Assembly: GCA_933228895.1 (NCBI GenBank)
Contig: OW121852.1
Span: 122,879,544-122,943,543 of the forward strand
DNA: 64,000 nt
Direction of reading: 5' to 3'
Source of the DNA: Platycnemis pennipes
Taxonomy: Eukaryota > Arthropoda > Insecta > Odonata > Platycnemididae
Shown: positions 18,260-29,575 of the stretch, piece by piece
How the letters are laid out: each line of letters starts with the position of its first letter
Numbering within the stretch: position 1 is the first letter of the stretch
Notes under the pieces: generated by a model
Told to the model about the DNA's origin: nothing
What the model saw: only the letters and a program-made list of their open reading frames with translations
Databases searched by the model: none
Made by a program: the position numbers and the translations under genes

Positions 18260-19807
18260 AGGGGAATCTTTTCTCCACCTGTGCTGAAGCTAGCTGGCAG
18301 AAATCTTCCTTATGTAGAATCCGTGCACTTTCTTGGAATGACGCTCGATTTTAGACTCAATTGGCGGAAACACATAGAGGAGTTGAAAAATAAATGTCAT
18401 AGGTCTCTAAACATCTTAAAATTTCTAAGCCACTCGACATGGGGAGCAGACCGCAAAACGATGCTTCTGCTCTACCGTTCCCTTGTCCGCTCTAGGCTTG
18501 ACTATGGCTCAGTTATCTATTCTTCGAGCCGTGAGTCGTACATGAGACCATTGACGACGATTCATAATGCGGGGTTACGGCTATCCACTGGCGCCTATAG
18601 AACTAGCCCGGTCGTCAGCATTTATGCTGACGCAGGTGAATCGCCGCTCTCATACCGGAGAAATTTTTTAATGTGCAGTTACGCGGCCAAAGTCTTTACC
18701 ACGAAGGCACACCCCTGTTTTAAAATTCTTTTTAAACCTAAATTTTTAGAAATTTTTAATTTAAGGACAAGGTCTACTAGACCACTTGGCATTCGTTTTA
18801 AACATTTTATCGATAGTGCTGGCATTATGCTCCCGGAAGTGTATCGCATTGGATACTCGAACCACCCACCTTGGTTAACTCTAACGCCTAAAATATGCTC
18901 TACGCTAAATAGCAGGCGGAAAAGTTGCACCACCGCATCGGAATATCAACAACTCTTCCGAGAATTCTTAAGCAGTCACTCCGATCTTATCCCCGTGTAT
19001 ACGGATGGCTCAAGGTCGGATACTGCGTGTGCCTGCGCAGTCACCTCGGCCCATCATGGAGTCATCCAGGCCAGGCTAAACCCGCTGTGTAGCGTGTACA
19101 CAGCGGAACTCCTGGCCATCAAGATGGCTCTGGACGGGATAAGAAGTTCTGGTGGCTCCTATGCCGTATGTACTGACTCCATGAGCTCCCTGGGTTCCAT
19201 TTCCTGTATATTCCCCATGCACCCTATTGTACAGGACATACAGTCTTCCCTCTTATCCCTCGAAAGGAAGGGAATTAATATCACGTTCGTTTGGGTTCCT
19301 GGGCATGTGGGAATTGCCGGAAACGAGAGGGCAGACATATTGGCAAAAGATGCCTTGCTCATCCCAGAGCAAGCGCATAACCTAGTACCATGCGAAGACC
19401 TCCGATGCATGTTTAGCAAAGTAGTGAAGGGGCAATGGTACAATGCGTGGGTAAATACAGCCAACAACAAATTGCGGTGTGTTAAACCGGTTGCATCGGC
19501 ATGGCCCTCTTCCGTTAGGAGTAGTCGGAGAGAGGAAGTCGTAGTTACTCGCTTGCGGATAGGGCACTGCGCCCTGACCCACTCCTTTCTCTTCACGGAA
19601 GAGAAAATTCCACCGCGCTGTGAAGATTGCGACTCACCTCTCACTGTTCGGCACCTCCTGACGGAGTGCGTCAAGCATCGGGATGTACGAAATAAGTTAG
19701 GCATAAGGGGAGGCCTAGAATACGTCCTCGGTGACGACCCTGATCGCCTAAGCCGCATTATTTTATTTTTCAAAGAAATAGGCCTTTTTACCAAAATTAG
19801 ATTTTAA
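18260..19807 (+). CDS. LINE F partial ORF2: RT thumb, RNase H, CCHC
   Basis: About 515 codons open without a stop from the truncation point. Order: FLGMTLDFRLNWRKHI (after the RT palm), SHSTWGADRKTM, LVRSRLDYGSVIYSS, RNase H with YTDGSRSDTACACAV, YTAELLAIKMAL, CTDSMSSL and VPGHVGIAGNERAD, then CEDCDSPLTVRHLLTEC. There is no endonuclease or RT active site, so the copy cannot move by itself. The long open frame suggests a fairly recent insertion. Confidence 0.88.
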   Translation, partial: RGIFSPPVLKLAGRNLPYVESVHFLGMTLDFRLNWRKHIEELKNKCHRSLNILKFLSHSTWGADRKTMLLLYRSLVRSRLDYGSVIYSSSRESYMRPLTTIHNAGLRLSTGAYRTSPVVSIYADAGESPLSYRRNFLMCSYAAKVFTTKAHPCFKILFKPKFLEIFNLRTRSTRPLGIRFKHFIDSAGIMLPEVYRIGYSNHPPWLTLTPKICSTLNSRRKSCTTASEYQQLFREFLSSHSDLIPVYTDGSRSDTACACAVTSAHHGVIQARLNPLCSVYTAELLAIKMALDGIRSSGGSYAVCTDSMSSLGSISCIFPMHPIVQDIQSSLLSLERKGINITFVWVPGHVGIAGNERADILAKDALLIPEQAHNLVPCEDLRCMFSKVVKGQWYNAWVNTANNKLRCVKPVASAWPSSVRSSRREEVVVTRLRIGHCALTHSFLFTEEKIPPRCEDCDSPLTVRHLLTECVKHRDVRNKLGIRGGLEYVLGDDPDRLSRIILFFKEIGLFTKIRF

Positions 19808-19976
19808 GAGTTCTTCTACAGTTACTGCATACATATTTATTAAAATTCGTAAATACGCTAACGATTAGTGTTTTTTTTTATTTTTTATAACTCGACTGTG
19901 TTTATATTAGGTTGTGTACGGTGCGAATGACCACGGCCGTCGACGCACCTCAAAAACCTAACTCTACTACTACTAC
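18260..19976 (+). mobile_element. I-like LINE copy F, 5'-truncated, with TSD
   Basis: 1.7-kb insertion that begins inside ORF2 just after the RT catalytic motif and runs to the 3' UTR, the terminal hairpin (19920-19949) and a (CTA)n tail. An 11-bp exact TSD shows that it inserted already truncated, the usual product of incomplete target-primed reverse transcription. It sits in the 5' leader of a MADF-encoding transposon copy. Confidence 0.9.
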
Positions 19977-20258
19977 TAGATTTGTGTGCTTGTTCCTCTT
20001 GAGAAGCAGGTCATATCATGGGAAGGCTAAAGGTCGCTCGCTATTGACTGAGAACCTTCAAACCGATTCAAGATTCAAGGATTTGATGGCGACGATAGAA
20101 CCGTTCCAGATGAGAAGAATTTGATGGCGACGAAGCCTTTCAAGAGCTTTCAAGACAACATGTCCGCTGTCTTGACGTCATGTCCATTCGCGAAACTTTG
20201 ATCAATGATTCTTAAATGGAATTTGACGCAGAATTTGATCGTGTGAAACGGGCCTTAA
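19977..20258 (-). mobile_element. 5' leader and terminal end of MADF-encoding DNA transposon, copy 2
   Basis: Matches the leader of copy 1 (17862-18160) in order, including GTCGCTCGCTATTG, GACGTCATGTCC and the end CGTGTGAAACGGGCC (20240-20254), then TTAA. Together with 18161-18259 it forms one element end, interrupted by LINE F. Positions 19977-19987 are the right TSD of F. Confidence 0.5.
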
Positions 20259-20696
20259 GGAAAATGTCATTTTAACCAATTTTCGGCATTTAATTTTTAG
20301 AAAGTTACATTTTATATTGCCTTATCAGCATATTTTGTTGCTCTATAGTGCAGCATGAATAGTTAAGAAAAATAATTGATACACAGTGAGCATTTAGAGA
20401 ATGAGTTAGAAAGATCGTGGACATCCTTTCTTGGCTCCCCGTGGGCCCTTATCTGAGAGGTGTCGGAATGAGAACTAGCTGCTCAACTAATTTTTAATTC
20501 AAGCTAATTTTCCTTTAACTCACACATATCAGTAATGGAGATCGTTGAATTATGTGCTACTTGTGTACACAGCTATTGTGGTTTTTGAGAGCTCTATGAT
20601 TAGCTGTTTCCTTACATAAAATATTTAATGGGAACCACGAATAGGTACTCATTAAAATAACTGTTGTAAATCATATATGTTTTTCTGTTCTTCAGA
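20259..20696. other. No recognisable gene
   Basis: AT-rich sequence upstream of the deleted pogo-like copy. It may include that element's 5' non-coding region. Confidence 0.35.
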
Positions 20697-21430
20697 AAAT
20701 GAGTAAGAAAAGAGCAAAGATTCCGGAGGACATCATGGCGCTTGCAGTTACGGCGGTGAAGTATAGTGTTCCTCTAAAAACAGCTGCAACAAAATACGGA
20801 ATCGCTAGGAATGCCCTCAGGTACCACGTTACTGCTGGAGCTAATTAAAGATATTGGTCGTCTGCCTCTTTTGGATTGTGATCAAGAGAAGGAATTATGC
20901 CGGAGATTGTTTGGTTAGGAGAGGTAGGGATGTTGGTAACTGGTCGACTGAGATGTCTAACTACTGTGAAATCAATGGAATATAAACATAATTTCGATGA
21001 AAACGCAGTATTTGCAGGTAGGAAGTGGATGAAGTTATTTTTTAGTAGACATATGGATATGCCAAAGGGGAGGGTTCAGACATTGAACCAAGGTAGAGGA
21101 ATGAAATTGAAACGCATGCTCGCGAAATATGACTTTGAAAAGCTAAAAAGTATAATGATTGAACACGATGCGAAAACCAGGAAATATTTACAACATCGAT
21201 GAAAAATTATGCCGGGAAGAAGAAATACTGAACTGTCGACGTTGACCAGCTGGGTACTAGTGAATTGCCTTCAGTAAAAAAGCGCACCGGTATTGCACCA
21301 TTTGCAGAGAGGACAGGGGGCCGATATGAGGCTGTACAGCGTTTGCAAACAGTATGTCCATGAAGAATGTGCAGATATAGATGCTTAATTTCGCGGAATT
21401 TTCTCATGTTCTGAATGCGATGACTACTAA
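20697..21430 (+). pseudogene. pogo/jerky-like element with internal deletion of the DDE core
   Basis: The ATG near 20700 opens MSKKRAKIPEDIMALAVTAV and YSVPLKTAATKYGIARNALR, a pipsqueak/CENP-B-type helix-turn-helix. After a stop the next frame (20950-21202) has FDENAVFAGRKWMKLFFSRH, the second DNA-binding module (WxxxFxxRH). At about 21310-21425 it jumps to a C-terminal PHD-like finger with QYVHEECADIDA and SCSECDDY. The whole DDE catalytic core between them is missing. The finger matches the one at the end of 1030-2216, so both belong to a PHD-tailed pogo-like lineage. Confidence 0.7.
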
Positions 21431-21785
21431 AATATTTTAAAGTATTGTCAAAAACCCTTTATTTTCAAATTTTTGTCTTCTTTTACGTAAATAAAACTTA
21501 TTTCCTTTCATTTTGGTACTCATTTCCTCGCTTTTTAGCTCTTAAACTTATAAATCACACAGTCGGGATTAAAAGCATAACTGTGTCGGAATTTGGGCCA
21601 TGGGGTCGAAATTCCGACATTTAACAACTTTAATTTGAACTGTCGTTACTGTAAATTGGTGCAGATATTACCAAACAAATTATTTCTGAGTATTGTGCAT
21701 ACCACAGGCAAACTTTCGCAAAAATACGGGCTTTGTACTGCCTACAATTTTTTTTATTTTAACCATGAAACCTTAGCGTGTCACT
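21431..21785. other. No recognisable gene
   Basis: AT-rich flank between two DNA transposons; no supported feature. Confidence 0.35.
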
Positions 21786-21808
21786 CGGCGAGAGTTGTCC
21801 GATGACAG
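21786..21808. repeat. Terminal inverted repeat, left
   Basis: 23 bp starting CGGCGAGAG and ending GATGACAG; the exact reverse complement is at 24170-24192. Confidence 0.85.
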
Positions 21809-22619
21809 GCAGCGGGGTATAATGAGAGGTTGCCAGGTCAGAGAGGAAAACGCCCACGGCCAGAGGTAAACAAAGGGCTTATGTAAAGAAATGACGAAGG
21901 AGAGAGAGGTGAAAGGAAGGGAGGTAATAAGGATTAACTGTTTTGGCTCTTATTTGCTACTTCTCATTCTCCGAAAATATTGGTGTCCCAGGTACTAGTA
22001 AGTGAAGCAAAAATACATATATGCAGTACGAAAATACAGTTGTGAAATCACAGAAATAACTATGGTAAACCAATTTAGGTTTCTTATTATTTGATTTTTA
22101 TTATTTCAAAGAGTTCAAAGACATTTCATTATGAAACAACGTAAATTCCATTCGTCAACGAACAAATGAAAATACTTTTTTGTGTCGTAGTAGTGTCCCT
22201 GGGCCGCGTGCGACATAGTTTAATCTAAAGGAAATACGCCATTGAGTGCAGTTGCGGACTTTGGAGCTGATCTGAAATTGAAATCGGTAAGTTAGTCAGT
22301 GTTTATATTGGGGTGGATACATTTATGTAAATAACCACATATTCATTAAAATAATGAAAGATACCTTTTCACCGGGGAGTCTTAAATCCGAATCCACTGA
22401 TGAGCCGGAATCGTCACCCGTGGTCTCATTTTCGGAACTGATGTCACTGCCACCGTTGAGATTTATAATTACTCTCTCCACATTCGTTTCCACAAATGCA
22501 GTCCGTCTTGATGGCCTCTTCTATTACCCGCGAAACGTTCAGAACCACGCTTTTCCACTTCAAAGCATTCACCTCAGCTATAGCCTCTTTTAAGTTAAAT
22601 TCATCACATCATTTAGTTT

Positions 22620-23861
22620 GAAAGTTTTGTTTCGTTCTGCGACGTATCCTTTCATATGAGCCCAAATTAATTCTTTCGCGTTGAAATGGCAATGATATGG
22701 GGGGATTCTAAGAACACTATGTCCGTTTTCTTTCGCTATCTCGTCGATCTCATAAACTGGGAAGCGAGGCTAGTAAAATTTTGTCAACCTTAAGAGTTCC
22801 ATTTTATTCATTCCGGGCTCAATTTCTGCAGCATTTTGTTCCTGCAATCACTCGATAATGTATTTTTTTTAGCCATTTACATGTTGGGGTTTTATTAATT
22901 CTGACACTGTGGTAAGGGGCGTTGTCCATCACAATAGAGCTTCTTGGCTTTATATTCGGCATTAGTTAGTTGACGAACCAGTTCTCGAATGTTTCACTTG
23001 TCATCTCTTGATGGTAATCTCCGGAATTTTTACTCGCCTTGAATAAATGAGTGGCGTTTGGCACAAAACCTTCTGATGTCCCCGCATGTAAAAGAATTAA
23101 TCGGGATCCCTTGCCGATTGGAGCTGGCATGGTTCCTTTCGCGGTTTCATCAGTCCAAATCACACTTTTCGAATGACCTGAATTCACCCAAGTCTCATCA
23201 AGCCAAACGACATCTTTGAAATCAATGGTGCTGATTTCTCTCAAAAATCTACCCCGCCATGCTACAATATCTCCCTCGCCATGGTACAATATCTCCCTCG
23301 CCATGGTAAAATATCTCCCTCTTCCATTAAAAAATTTGTTTCCAGAAAACTTCTTCCACTTGAAGACAATTTTCCTCAGGACGATTCGCAGGCTTGTCCG
23401 TGCACCGTCGAAAACATCTGCTTCTTTCATAGAGAGCAAAAGTTTTTCTACAGTTGGATACTCCCTCCTCTCGTAGTAACTGTATACATGCCTGCGAATT
23501 GCTTCCTCGTCAAAATTATCAATGTCAGTTTTCCGACTTCTTCCAGGCCTTTTTTTTGCGGGGTCCTTAAAACAGTAGTCAGATTGCGGTCACTGTTGCG
23601 GTCTCCATATTTTTCCTTCAGGATCCTCCCAACTGACTTCGTACTTATCCCACATGCTTGTGCAGGTCTTTCCATCACTCTTGTTAAAGGGATAATGGGG
23701 CTGCCGTGAAGCTTTTCCTTCTCAAAGTATTCGTGAATACTCACGATCATTTCGCGAGTTTGTGAACGCAGTGTCACACCGTGGCCACGTTTCTTCCCAC
23801 GTATCCTGGTAGACGTAGAAATGAAGGAAAATACTTCGATAAGCGAAGGCAACGGCTGCAC
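22620..23861 (-). pseudogene. IS630/Tc1-like DDE transposase, frameshifted
   Basis: On the minus strand, 23861-23448 gives an N-terminal DNA-binding region (REMIVSIHEYFEKEK, CGISTKSVGRILKEKYGD). The segment 23439-22966 reads IVAWRGRFLREI, VVWLDETWVNSGHS (first catalytic D), SRLILLHAGTSEGFVPNA and DYHQEMTSETFENWFVN. After a stop it continues with SIVMDNAPYHSV (second D) and, near 22740-22620, an IPPYHCHFNAKELIWAHMKG-like segment (third acidic residue). A 22-bp unit is present three times at 23256-23321 and shifts the frame. The transposase cannot be translated intact. Confidence 0.75.
23256..23321. repeat. Three tandem copies of a 22-bp unit
   Basis: GCCATGSTAMAATATCTCCC-type unit, three times in a row with one or two differences. 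The extra 44 bp change the reading frame of the transposase just before VAWRGRF. Confidence 0.85.
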
Positions 23862-24169
23862 ACCAGAAAAGACTCCCGAACGTTTTCACCAAACACTAAA
23901 GTGAAATGCTTCCGTTAAAAAAACACCCGGAAGTTTATCCACAAAACTTGGGAAAAAGCACACGTAAGTCTCAAAACACCACTGTTGCTGAAGGAACGCA
24001 CGTAAGAAAACTCGAGGAGATACTGGAAGTCGGAGGTATTTCCGATGATTCATATCCATGTGACAACGTTGTATGACAAGGTAAGGGTGTGGGGTGCAGT
24101 TGGGGGACAGTGATTGGCTGCTCGACCATGCAGGGACCAGGGTTTCCCGCCCCCCAACCTTCTCTTTTT

Positions 24170-24192
24170 CTGTCATCGGACAACTCTCGCCG
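24170..24192. repeat. Terminal inverted repeat, right
   Basis: Starts CTGTCATC and ends CTCTCGCCG; pairs exactly with 21786-21808. Confidence 0.85.
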
Positions 24193-24657
24193 GCTAGACT
24201 GTAGATCTTATTAATAAGATACCTTGCAATAAAAGATAAGATATAAGAAACCTTATAATAGAAATACGATGAATCGTTATTTATGGGTATGTATACGTGA
24301 AATGGAACGAAGTAATACAAATGGATGTAATTCGTATTACAGCGAAGCTGAAGGTTAAGCCTGTTGTTACAACAGTACACCAAACTGGTAATATGCAACT
24401 TTCCATATGCATTATCCTTTGACAAAAAACTCACTGTGGAAATAGCGCAAGAGTTGAAAATGTTTCCTTGCTTATAAACACAAACTAAATCACGCTAACT
24501 GGCCATTAAATAATGAAACAATCCATTACTCACCGATGTTTTCACATTCAAGCAATACATCCAGAAAAAATTCAAGCTGCGCTAACTAGTAGCAGCTGGA
24601 GGCGAACCACTGAAACCGTACACGAATGGCACACTTTCGCTATAAGGCTATAGCATT
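24193..24657. other. No recognisable gene
   Basis: AT-rich flank; open frames on either strand show no family features. Confidence 0.35.
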
Positions 24658-27118
24658 AAGCTTCAGGGGGCTGCTCCGAGCTAAAAGCTCGACAGGCATT
24701 GAGAGAGGCAGAAAAGGCTTCTTGGATAGAATACGTATCAGCTATAACCTGCCGAACTCCACTTGCGTACATCTCTACATGGTCGGCAACAACTTAATAA
24801 CATCTCCACCTACTATTTGTGAGGCCTTTGGTCAATTATACGCCAAGGCCAGTAGTGGCGAGAGTTGCCATGAACAACAATTGTGGCATAAGGAGCGCTA
24901 CGAGACTCTACAGCTTACTTTTGAGTGGCGGACGGTGGCTGATTAACATCTACCTTTCTCCCTGAGAGAGCTAAGGTCAGCCATTTCTGACCCCCATGAC
25001 ACCGCTCCAAGACTGGACCAGGTCCACAATGCTTTTCTGCGGAATTTTCCGGATAAGGCATTGCCGGAGTTCCTTAGCACCCTCAACAAACTTTGGTCTG
25101 AGGGTAGCTTTCCACCATCCTGGCGGGAGTCTGCCATAGTTCCAATCCCGAAACAGGGTAAAGAGACCACCAATCCAAGCAGCTATAGATTGATATCCCT
25201 ATCCAGCTGTCTGTGAAAGGTAATGGAAAGAATGGTTAATCGGCGGCTCGTCTTGTGGTTAGAGCGCCGACACAGCCACAGGGCTCCGTACTGAGCGTCC
25301 CGCTATTTGCAGTCGCAATAAACGAGGTGGCAAACTGCATTGAACCACCCATCATGAGACCACTCTTGGTGGATGATATTGTGCAGGTCTTCCAAACTAG
25401 TCTCTGCCGGCAGATTATTGTAACTCACCATTAACAGGCTAGAATACTGGTCCCGAAAAAATGGATTTAGGTTTCTGTTTCAGAAAACGAAGTGCTTACA
25501 TTTCTACCACCGGAGGGGAATCTTTTAACCGCCTGTGCTGCAACTAGCTGGCAGAAATCTCCCTTATGTGGAATCTGTAGTTTCTTTGAATGACGCTCGG
25601 CTGTAGACTGAATTGACGGTAACACGCAGATACCGTAAGAATTAATTGTCACAGGACATTGAACCTTTTGAAATTTTTAAGTCATTCAACATGGGGAGCA
25701 GACCGCAAAACGATGCCTCTGCTCTACCCATCAGTTATCCGCTCTAGACTTGACTACGGCTCAGTTGTCTATTCCTCATGCCGTGAGTCGTACATGAGAC
25801 CTTTGACGACGATACACAATGCTGGGTTACGGTTGTCAACTGGGGCCTACAGAACTAGTCCTGTTGTCAGCATTTATTCGGCACGGCACGAGAGCAGTAG
25901 CTCTCGTGCCGGAGTATTCTTTTAGTGTTCAGTTACGCTACCTAAGTTTTTACAACAAAGGCTCATCCCTGTTTTAAATTTTTTTAAACCCAGATTTTTA
26001 GAGATTTTTAAACAAGGACAATGTCTACCAGGCCACTGGGAATACGTTTTAAACATTTTATTGATAGTGCTCGCATTATGCTTCCGGAAGTGTACCGTAT
26101 CGGATATTCAAACCACCCTCCGTGGTTGATTCCAAGGCCTAAAGTTTACTCTGCTTTAAATAGCCGGCGAAAAAATTGCACCACCGCATTGGAATATCAA
26201 CTTTTCCGGTCACTCCGACCTTATCCCCGAGTACACGGATGGCTCAAGGTCGGACACTGCATGTACCCATCACATCGGCCCAGTAGAACTTCCGGTCATC
26301 AAGATGGCTCGGGATGGGATAACAAGTTCTGGTGGCTTCTATGCCATATGCGCTGACTCTGTGTTCCTTGGGTTCCATTTCCTGCTTTTTCCCTATGCGC
26401 CTTATAGTACAGGATATACAGTCCTCCCATTTATCCCTTGAGAGGAAGGGAATTGATATCATGCCCGTTTGGGTTTCTGGACATGTGGGAATTGCCGTAA
26501 ATGAGAGGACAGATATATTGGCAAAGGATGCCTTTCTCATCTAGGAACAAGTACATGTCCTGGTACCATGTTGAATAAAGTAGTAAAAGGGCAGTGGTAA
26601 AATGCGTAGGTAAATACAGCCAACAATAAATTGCGGTGTGTTGAACCGGTTGCATCAGATATGGCCCTCTTCCGTAAGGAGTAGTCGGAGAGAGGAAGTC
26701 ATCGTTACACACTTAAGATAGGGCACTGCGCCTTGACCCACTCCTTTGTCTTCACGGAAGAAAAAATTCCTCCGCGCTGTGAAGATTGCCACTCTCATAT
26801 CACTGTTAGGCACCTCCTGACGGAGTGCGCGAATCACCGGGTAGTGCGTAATAAGTTGGGTATCAGGGGTGGCCTAGAATACGTTCTCGATACCCTGCTC
26901 TCCAGAGCCGAGTGATTTTATTTTTCAAAGAAATAGGCCTTTTAAACAAAATTTATTCCGCCACTCCTTTTATGGTTTAAATAAATCTTTAATTACGGTT
27001 TGTGAATACGCCCACGGTTAGTGTTTAGCTACACTTCTGCTGTGGATATGTTAGTTTGCTATGGTGCGAATGACCATGGCCGTCGACGAACCTAAAATCT
27101 AACACTACTACTGCTACT
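24658..27118 (+). mobile_element. I-like LINE copy E, 5'-truncated and degraded
   Basis: Begins in the endonuclease-RT linker (LLRAKSSTGIERGRK-like, frame-broken) and runs to the 3' terminus with a decayed hairpin (about 27060-27095) and a CTACTACTG tail. Recognisable pieces are HNAFLRNFPDKALPEFL (with a frame change), PIPKQGKE and the LSSCL-TGA-KVMERMVNRRL segment. Near 25272 the sequence jumps to the PQGSVLS area, so RT motif A is lost. VDD remains at about 25370. RNase H and CCHC pieces follow at 26200-26860 with many stops. The subfamily is closest to F and J. Confidence 0.85.
25884..25911. repeat. Perfect 12-bp foldback inside copy E
   Basis: CGGCACGAGAGC and its exact complement enclose AGTA. 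Compared with copy F, the right arm is ancestral and the left arm replaces the segment that should encode DAGESP. Confidence 0.8.
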
Positions 27119-27120
27119 GT

Positions 27121-27330
27121 AGTTTTTCCCTAGAGCATCGATTTTTCTAGGGAATTAATTTCCCAAAGCCTAAATTTTCATAGGAAAACAGTTCTACGGA
27201 AAAAAATTCCCTAGCCTATAAGGGAGTTCCCTAGTAAACATTTTTTGTAGGGAAATTTCAATTTTTTCCCTTGCTTTTCCCTACGTTCTAGGGAAATCGT
27301 GGAGGGAAATTTCCAACAGGTCAACATACA
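27121..27330. repeat. Region dense in TTCCCTA/TAGGGAA motifs
   Basis: The motif TTCCCTAG or its complement recurs about ten times in 200 bp, in both orientations, without a fixed period. No coding potential. Confidence 0.5.
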
Positions 27331-29468
27331 TATGGATGCGTGCATATAGGGGATGAGCGGAGAAATCAAGCGACGGAGAAAGTGGGCCTCTAAGAGGCTG
27401 CATATAGCAGGACGCTTCTCTCGAACACCTTCTAATAGCCGCCTTCTCTCCTACGAAACGGGACCTTCGAGGACGCTGCAGAAAGATCTACTCAATATTT
27501 GAGTGTTCTAACAGTCGGATCCCTCTGTTAAACTTGAGTACTAACGCGCTTCAGAATAATAGTACTGATAACTGTTTCGGTGACGCTGATGTCGTTTAAC
27601 TCTATTTCGCTGGTGAACTTTGCTCAAAACTCTTCCAGTGCCAGAATAGTGACATCCGTATCAATAAAAGAATTGGAGATCGGAACGGAGTACCAGAAAT
27701 GGAGCATGGAAAAGGTGTCGATGAAGTTCGGAATTAAGCATTACAACACTTGAAGGTCTCCGGCTGGCGAGAAGGTTGCGGTTTTTTTGCCGCGGCGTTT
27801 TAAGCCGGAGAATTTTACAGAGGAAGAACTGGAAACCTACAGTAACGGAGAGAAGAAAAAACGTTTATTGAAGTATGGCGCGAGTCGAGAATTGCGTATG
27901 TAATCGGCATCATATGAAGAAAAAAATAGTTTTTGTTCGGTGAATAAAAAAGTCTTAGAACGAAGGAGCTATTGGATAGAAATGGTGTTGGCGCCCGTAT
28001 TTTAGATATTTACGACTTGTGAATATTCAATTTAGTTTACTTATCGATGGTGTTTCTATTGATGAAAGTGAAAGGATGATAAAAGTACTCGTAAAAACGC
28101 TCAGTGGGGTTTTTTTATTCATTGTGAATTAGTGCGGCAATGGGCATGAGGGAAAAAATGAAGTGTCAGACAGGAAAAATATTTGTTGGACTTGCAATGC
28201 GTTGTCACGGAGGTGATTGAACAAGTGATTGAACAACAACATTTTCGATCATGCCACTCTGGAAAAAATGATTTTGTTCGGTATTCTCCTGAGCGTTCAA
28301 ATGGCTAAGATTTAATCAAGACTTCATGTGAAAATGTATGCAATAGTATATCAAGTGGAATAAACTGAAGCAGAAATGAAAATAGTGATAGTTTAAGCAA
28401 TAAAGGTGAAGCATCCATGAGCGATGGTTAAAATTCCTAAGCCTCGGACAGTCAACAATCCGCGAATGGCTTGGAGAGAGTAACTTTTGAATGCAACAGC
28501 CATTGGGATTCGTTCACTGATGTGGATTCTGACGAGGAGGATCTTATATACTCACGTACAGGTTTGGTAATGATTCCGCGTGAAAGGACCTCATAAATGT
28601 TTTAAAAAGCAAAAGACGAGGTTTAAAAAATAAAATTGGCAAAGAATTAACAGTTTATAAACAGATAAAAATAGTTTTAAAACAAATTTAGTATTAGAAT
28701 GTTTTTTTAAACTTTCACGAGAAAAGTGAGAGAGCCTTCAAAGCAAAGAATTTCCCCATTTATAAAACAACAGATTTAGACTCCTATTTGAGTGACTCAT
28801 TTTCTCAATTAGTGAAGAAAATGGATGAAATGTGCATTTTAAAGAGCGGTTGGACCTTATTTGCAAAAAAATGCTGAGTAAATATTTATAAACCGCTCAA
28901 AAGAATGTCATTTATTGCTCTCCCCGCAGTTATTTAGAATTCAAAATCATATGTTAATTTAAAAAATTAATAATGATTTGTGCTTTAAGTACTCACTTCT
29001 AGAAAAATACGTACCTTACAATGCACATAAGAGGGACGCAGTATCACAGTTTAACTCACAGATATAACTTTGTGTTTCCTTTCCTACGCCTCTATCGCAC
29101 GTACGAAAGTTTGAGGTACTAAATTACAGCACGATTCATGTGATCACACCCTTAAACAAAATAACCTTTCCTGCTCACCGGCTTCCCAAATTATTCCCCT
29201 CCCAAACAAATTAACCTCTCGAGCTTCCAACCCCAACGAAATAACCTTCACTCCGCACCGAACACCTTCTATAATTTTCCTACCTCGACCATAAAGGGCC
29301 GCAAGCCCGGGATGGTGTCACAGGAATACTAACTTAAATCTGGAATCTGTTCAGATTGGATGATGGTAAAAATATTTATCCAAACAAAGTAGTCGACAAT
29401 TAGTCATCCGATCATAGAGATTTACTTTTCCTAACAAATGATAAAGGCGCATCTCATTATGATTTCAT
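27331..29468. other. Long stretch without a recognisable gene
   Basis: Near 27700-27900 one plus frame reads coding-like for about 60 codons (SMEKVSMKFGIKHYNT, then FKPENFTEEELETYSNGEKK), possibly the N-terminus of a decayed transposase. The rest is AT-rich with frequent stops. A C-rich segment at 29150-29290 has no recognised identity. Confidence 0.3.
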
Positions 29469-29470
29469 TA

Positions 29471-29567
29471 AAAATTTTGAAAAATTAGTGAGAATTCAGC
29501 TGACTAGGAAAAATAGTATAAAAATTTTGAAAAATTAGTGAGCATTCAGCTGACTAGGAAAAATGGC
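29471..29567. repeat. Two tandem copies of a 50-bp unit
   Basis: Units start at 29471 and 29521 (AAAATTTTGA...); they differ at a few positions. Confidence 0.8.
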
Positions 29568-29575
29568 ATTAAAAG

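Larger units (their letters stand above)
21786..24192 (-). mobile_element. IS630/Tc1-like DNA transposon with 23-bp TIRs
   Basis: A 2.4-kb unit bounded by exact 23-bp inverted repeats (21786-21808 and 24170-24192) with a degraded transposase on the minus strand. The 800 bp at the left end is non-coding. I could not read a clean TA duplication at the borders. The transposase is described separately. Confidence 0.75.
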
